10,861 bases of DNA from Gracilaria caudata (Eukaryota; Rhodophyta; Florideophyceae; Gracilariales; Gracilariaceae). Under the pieces are notes generated by a model. The model was not told the DNA's origin and searched no databases. It saw nothing but the letters and a program-made list of their open reading frames with translations. This document shows, in pieces, positions 7,408 to 10,861 of the stretch; the stretch's first letter is position 1; every line of letters begins with the position of its first letter. The DNA lies in contig JASCIV010000879.1 of NCBI GenBank assembly GCA_030374735.1, forward strand, positions 1-10,861, given 5' to 3'. The position numbers and the translations under genes were made by a program.

Positions 7408-8243
7408 CTTCAGCTTCGCTTGGCTGTGATCAGCACTCCGCACCCCGACAAGAAGGACGCGGGGACTCGTTCTTCGTGCTACCCAACACGGGGATGTTTG
7501 ACGGAGTGGGAGGCCGGGCCAGCATCGGAGTACGATGCCGGACTGTACAAAGGTACTCGGAACAACTTGCGCAACTAACGGCTGATCATACCTGTAAAAG
7601 GGGAAGATACTCGGTCAAGGAGGCGTCGAAACACGTGGCGGCGGCCAATTAGGCAATTGGATCGAGCTAAGCACGGCGTGTGTGGTGGACACTGATGAAC
7701 ATGAACTGAACTACGAGGCATGAATCTGGGCGAATCGGGGCTGATTAGGCGTCATTCATGAAATGGCGGAGCAACAAAATTACTTTACTGCCAGTATCAG
7801 ATTGGAATGGGCTCTCTCGATGCGGTGGACTTGCCAACTGTACTGAAGTTTCTCTGGGTCATGGCGACTGGAATATCGTGCTCACGGTTGGACTTTGGGT
7901 CAACGTGTTCGCGGAAAGTATAGTCCTGGTTGTAATGGAACATGAGCAACAGTAACTACAACGACAAGAACAAGTACACTATAAAAGCGGGAAACCAAAC
8001 CGACACCGCATTGGACGAGACAAGCGTGATGTGCAACAGCAGCACCAGCGGATGCAACGGCAGTTGACATGTTTGCGGAAATGATTGCGGAGCAGCTGTA
8101 CGACGTGGGGGTGAAGATGGCGAACATCGAAGGGTCTTCGTCACCCTTCGCGGTGAATGCGCAGAACTTGGGACAAATTCGGCCGCAAGTCGGATGATAT
8201 CATTTCGGTCCTGGTGGTTGATCTTGGCGTGGCGGCCGGCTAG
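7408..8243 (+). pseudogene. PTC7/PPTC7-like PP2C protein phosphatase, heavily frameshifted
   Basis: PP2C enzymes of the PTC7 group are metal-dependent Ser/Thr phosphatases, often mitochondrial. The family's motifs appear in order but in changing frames: STPHPDKKDAG (7432-7464), SFFVLPNTGMFDGVGG (7467-7514), ASIGV, DAGLY (7534-7548), SEQLAQLTADH (from 7557), AIGSS (7653-7667), STACVV (7670-7687), NLGESGLIRR (7723-7752), AEQQNYFTASI (7766-7798), EVSLGHGDWNIVLTVGLW (about 7845-7898), MIAEQLYDVG and SPFAVNAQ (about 8081-8160), and KSDDIISVLVVDLG (8187-8228). It ends at TAG 8241-8243. At least eight frame changes and a TAG at 7650-7652 interrupt it. The first metal-site Asp (FDGVGG) survives. Both Asp of the TDGLWDN-type motif are Val (7887-7889, 7899-7901). 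A Gln-rich patch lies near 7937-8060. Clearly non-functional as written. Confidence 0.82.
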
Positions 8244-8286
8244 GCGTTGGGTAAGGCCTGACTAATGTGTGATACTGCAGACGGGG

Positions 8287-8304
8287 ATGAGAAATAATTC
8301 TCAT
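8287..8304. repeat. Short inverted repeat after the PP2C remnant
   Basis: ATGAGAA (8287-8293) and TTCTCAT (8298-8304) are exact complements around a 4-nt loop. It lies 43 bp past the PP2C stop. Function unknown; a repeat this short can occur by chance. Confidence 0.5.
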
Positions 8305-8427
8305 GGGTGGCAGCAAGTGCAAATTCGTGGTGGTGCCCTCAAGTGCAAATCGCGGGAGGGCGAGCGTGCATCTCGCGCCACCGTGCTGAATCTCCTTCAC
8401 ACCTCGCCTGGCTGAGCCCTCGTCGAT

Positions 8428-8619
8428 ATGGCACAGGCGCGCCCTGCTTTCGTAGCGCAGCCGCTGATGTTTCCTCCGTGGGCCCGCGCTCCCACGCGCT
8501 TCATTTGGGGCCGATCACGCGCTGCAGTTCCAGTCAAACACCTCTACTCCTACGCGTCGCTGGCGATGTTTTTGCCACCGGAGACCAAGCTCAATGCGGC
8601 ACAGACGACGAAGATATAA
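8428..8619 (+). CDS. Possible small protein, 63 residues, unrecognised
   Basis: The ATG at 8428 has an in-frame TGA 15 bp upstream, and the frame closes at TAA 8617-8619. The product begins MAQARPAFVAQPLMFPPWA, continues FIWGRSRAAVPVKHLYSYA, and ends MFLPPETKLNAAQTTKI. The basic, hydroxylated N-terminal half lacking acidic residues could be read as a mitochondrial presequence, but that is a guess. No family matched. The local GC level is high, as in the spacer before 4144, and chance openness cannot be excluded. Confidence 0.25.
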   Translation: MAQARPAFVAQPLMFPPWARAPTRFIWGRSRAAVPVKHLYSYASLAMFLPPETKLNAAQTTKI

Positions 8620-8630
8620 TTCTTTAGCAG

Positions 8631-8668
8631 GGAGACGCCGCTGTAGGCTCTGTCTCGGCAGCGTCTCC
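8631..8668. repeat. 8-bp stem hairpin
   Basis: GGAGACGC (8631-8638) pairs exactly with GCGTCTCC (8661-8668) across a 22-nt loop. It starts 11 bp after the stop of the possible 63-residue ORF. There is no T-run typical of a bacterial terminator. It could be a 3'UTR structure or chance. Confidence 0.5.
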
Positions 8669-9156
8669 GCGAAAAGAGTTGCTTCCTTACCTACACCGAT
8701 AGTTGGAGAGCACGGAGCCTCGCTACTCCACCTAAGCAGCACGAAAGAAAACGGTCCTCCCTTTCGACTTCGAGGTACGACCACCCTTTGCAGGATGCCG
8801 ATGAGCTGAACGGATCGCTCAGGTCTTCACATTTGCAGTGTCAGAGACAAGTAGTTGCACCGGACAACAGTCTGGGGCTATATTCATATAGAATACCGTC
8901 TCGTATAATGCGTGTGAGCTGGGGAAACGCGAGCAAACCGCTGTGGTCGAAGAGAACACTTTGGCAGCTCCGGATATGAACGATATAGTACGAGCGGAGA
9001 AATGCCCGAATCAGCAGACCCTGCGTGTTATACTGGTTAGCGTAATAGGGCGGCGTCAAGCGTTTCTTTTATCGGAGGGCAGATGTGTTTCAAAGCATAG
9101 GCGCTACTTATACGTTTAACGCACGAATGGGGGTTTCTGACCGGCTGCATTGTTTA
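8669..9156. other. Region without assigned gene
   Basis: No recognisable family on either strand. The most protein-like reading is a plus-strand frame without a start codon, open from 8892 to TAA 9117-9119 (75 codons; contains VVEENTLAAPDMNDIV and NQQTLRVILVSVIGRRQAF). It could be a fragment of another broken gene. Similarly sized shadow frames on the minus strand make this weak. Confidence 0.3.
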
Positions 9157-9345
9157 GACCATTATGGCGTCATATCGTGCGTCCTTTTCGCGTCTTCTAA
9201 TACCATATTTCGGGGTATCATGTTCATTTGCGTGTATACGCAAACAAGAAATCCCGTCAACGTTGATATCACATGTCGTGTATGATTCTCTCGGATCAAT
9301 AGAAACAAGAGGGGCGACAGAGTTCAACCAAATTAACTCCTTCAT
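9154..9345 (-). other. Short minus-strand ORF, possible decayed continuation of the 9420-10259 gene
   Basis: ATG 9345 to TAA 9154 encodes 63 residues of normal hydrophilic composition (VSIDPRESYTTCDINVDG, then IHANEHDTPKYGIRRREKDA). Between 9419 and 9345 another minus-strand frame is open and also protein-like (RILDRGPQVHNISTEVEIS). Both follow the stop of the 279-codon ORF on the same strand but in other frames. This is the pattern seen in the broken conserved genes of this window. No homology is recognised, so the link is inference. Confidence 0.25.
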
Positions 9346-9419
9346 GACTGCTTACGTTTTGATTTTCTGGTACGGAGATCTCTACCTCTGTAGAGATGTT
9401 ATGAACTTGTGGACCACGG

Positions 9420-10259
9420 TCAAGGATTCGAAATCGTCGTGTACAATCTTTTGTGTCCTTCGCTGTTCGGTAGCACCTTTATGATGGGGCTCTTTTCAGA
9501 ATTATCACTCGGCACGTTTTCTTCGAAGGAATGAAAGAAGCGTAACCTCTCGTAAACGTCCCGAAAAATCTGTATCTTGTAATGTCCTTTTGACTCCGTT
9601 TCGTTGCTGGACAGAACTCTTCCATCCCTCTTTTTGTGAGGAACCAAGAACGTATCTCGTTGCACATCTACAGGAGCTTTCTGGATCGCACTTTCATCCA
9701 CATGTTTTGTGCAATCATCATGGGCTTCGTTTCTTCGAGCATGATACCTTTCCCGAGCTCTCTCGTTGATCTTATCACTGTTCTTGGACCTATACCTGCG
9801 CTGCCTTTTGGCACCATCTGATTGGGACAATGGAGATCGTTTTCTCTTCCGTGACCTTGATTTGGTTGCAACCCAAGGAGGAGCAGGGACAACGTCCCCA
9901 ACGTAATGATCGTATCCAATAGTCTTAGAGCGTACACCAGGGTGGTAAACTCGAGAGAAATGAAAGGCTGCAACCCCCTCTGGAATCAATTGTCTCATCA
10001 AAAACATCGGAATGTTGCTCTCTGAAATATCGCTCTTTGAGAGAGGTTTCTTTTCAGCTAAAGCATCTCTACAAGCTGAACATAACGGCTTAGCAATTGA
10101 GTTATCCTTGCCACGGTTGTCCTTAGTATCCTTCAAAACCTCTTGACCAGAATACTTGACCGTTCCGGAAACGATGTGTATGTCACACGAACAAGCAGAA
10201 CATTTGGCGAACTTTGAAGAACGCGTTTGCGTTGCCGTGCAATTTGACTTCGTACTCAT
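9420..10259 (-). CDS. Unknown protein with two CxxC pairs and a long basic region, 279 residues
   Basis: This is the longest uninterrupted non-transposon ORF. The ATG is at 10259; a TGA lies just upstream in frame, before a GTG at 10274. It closes at TGA 9420-9422. The N-terminus has CSAC (residues 20-23) and CSAC (60-63), about 36 residues apart, a spacing compatible with one zinc-binding unit. Residues 85-125 form a globular-looking stretch (MFLMRQLIPEGVAAFHFSRV, then YHPGVRSKTIGYDHYVGDVV). Residues 133-178 are strongly basic (SRSRKRKRSPL, AKRQRRYRSKN, NERARERYHARRNE). They would suit a nuclear localisation signal and nucleic-acid contact. The tail is polar, with ERLRFFHSFEENV. No family recognised and no membrane segment. 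Adjacent protein-like frames on both sides suggest it may be part of a longer broken or spliced gene. Confidence 0.55.
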   Translation of the reverse strand: MSTKSNCTATQTRSSKFAKCSACSCDIHIVSGTVKYSGQEVLKDTKDNRGKDNSIAKPLCSACRDALAEKKPLSKSDISESNIPMFLMRQLIPEGVAAFHFSRVYHPGVRSKTIGYDHYVGDVVPAPPWVATKSRSRKRKRSPLSQSDGAKRQRRYRSKNSDKINERARERYHARRNEAHDDCTKHVDESAIQKAPVDVQRDTFLVPHKKRDGRVLSSNETESKGHYKIQIFRDVYERLRFFHSFEENVPSDNSEKSPIIKVLPNSEGHKRLYTTISNP

Positions 10260-10478
10260 TGCCCGTGGAGACACTCAGAAATCGAACAACGGGAGTTCCG
10301 TGTGTTGCGTAAATCAAATGTTCGGCAAGTATCGAAGTCAGCGGATAAGGGTTTGTCCGCCAGAGGGAGAGCGAGAAATAGATGACTTGAGTTCCGAGAT
10401 GTATTTAAAATCAGGTGACGGCCTCACCCAATCATTGAACTGCAATCGAGTGATAATGAAGATCCCCAAAAGTTTTGA

Positions 10479-10789
10479 TTATTTTTTGGCTTGGATTTCC
10501 AGCGTCCAGAAGCTGTGACGTCGATGCAAAGCTTTTGCCTCCACGACGACAATGGTCGTCCAGAAGCCTACATTCTCAGGAATCGACCTCTTCTTCGGAT
10601 GAAGGTCTTCAGTTGATCTCGATGGCTCCCCAATTGCATTCAATACTTTCGAACATCAATAGAGATGTACGAATTGAAATGCCAGTAGTACCGCCGTTCT
10701 GGCTTACGTTTTTGTATGTAACTCTCTTGGAGATCATTGTGAGGTTCGTTCCAGAGTTTATGTTCGGAAACTGCAACTTTGTTCCTATT
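10479..10789 (-). other. Protein-like minus-strand frames, possible broken gene
   Basis: Two minus-strand frames without clear starts follow each other with a small overlap. One is open from 10789 to TGA 10640-10642 (50 codons; contains SEHKLWNEPHNDLQESYIQ and KRKPERRYYWHFNSY). The other is open from 10658 to TAA 10479-10481 (59 codons; contains STEDLHPKKRSIPENVGFW and VVVEAKALHRRHSFWTLE). A plus-strand frame is open over the same DNA (10475-10819) but encodes a hydrophobic, less convincing product. No family recognised. The region is upstream of, and co-oriented with, the 279-codon ORF. Confidence 0.25.
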
Positions 10790-10861
10790 CTACTTTACGT
10801 TTCTCACTGCTTCGTTTGAATGACTTACGTGTTATGTACCTGTTCGGGTATCATGTTTGAA

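Noticed and set aside
5289..8243. A reassigned stop codon (alternative genetic code)
   Set aside because: TAG, TAA and TGA all interrupt conserved frames, and the transposase and PurF ends use TAA normally. No single reassignment would repair the genes, and frameshifts would remain.
8315..8350. Direct repeat AAGTGCAAAT at 8315 and 8341
   Set aside because: Only two 10-bp copies with no flanking structure. Not enough for a mobile element or regulatory claim.
9164..9484. Plus-strand ORF of 106 codons
   Set aside because: It overlaps the 3' end of the intact minus-strand ORF and its continuation, which have more natural composition. Probably a shadow.
10475..10819. Plus-strand ORF of 114 codons with hydrophobic C-terminus
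   Set aside because: It starts at TTG without an ATG, has no family match and overlaps more protein-like minus-strand frames.
1..10861. tRNA, rRNA and CRISPR arrays
   Set aside because: No GGTTCGAATCC-type T-loop with a cloverleaf, no rRNA-like segment and no regularly spaced repeat array was seen by eye. A tRNAscan/Infernal run would settle it.

Overview
The window looks like eukaryotic nuclear DNA. Everything recognisable belongs to eukaryotic families: a pogo/Tigger DDE transposase, the B subunit of DNA polymerase alpha, an MGRN1/LUL-type RING protein and a PTC7-type PP2C phosphatase, with an amidophosphoribosyltransferase (PurF) remnant. There are no operons or bacterial ribosome-binding sites. 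Families of this kind are shared by algae, protists, plants and animals, so I cannot name the phylum from sequence alone.

Layout, left to right. 1-1527 (+): right-hand part of a pogo/Tigger transposon, with transposase and a candidate right terminus at 1527 followed by TA. 1573-3678 (-): a POLA2-like gene, recognisable over its full length but spread over several frames. 3680-4143: CpG-rich divergent spacer with three CACGTG boxes. 4144-4431 (+): hypothetical 95-residue ORF. 4461-4959 (+): 5'-truncated PurF remnant. 5289-6482 (-): MGRN1-like RING gene lying in one frame but carrying four in-frame stops, three of which fall in a candidate intron. 6483-7407: pyrimidine-rich stretch with a 15-bp tandem repeat. 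7408-8243 (+): PTC7-like PP2C in at least eight frame segments. 8244-9156: mostly unassigned, with a possible 63-residue ORF. 9420-10259 (-): intact ORF for an unrecognised protein with two CxxC pairs and a long basic region. 10479-10789 (-): further protein-like but broken frames.

The main message is how damaged the conserved genes are. All four conserved cellular genes, and the transposase at one point, are interrupted by frameshifts or nonsense codons. Several have also lost residues their families need: a RING zinc cysteine, two iron-sulfur cysteines of PurF and two metal-binding aspartates of PP2C. Some lesions can be read exactly: a 5-bp tandem duplication, an 8-bp insertion with flanking GTAC, and a 5-bp insertion with flanking AGC. 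This suggests either a cluster of decayed gene copies beside a transposon, or a low-accuracy assembly. The lost catalytic residues favour true decay. I see no cooperating pathway and no evidence for a new functional system. The least explained material is the minus-strand ORF at 9420-10259 and its flanks.
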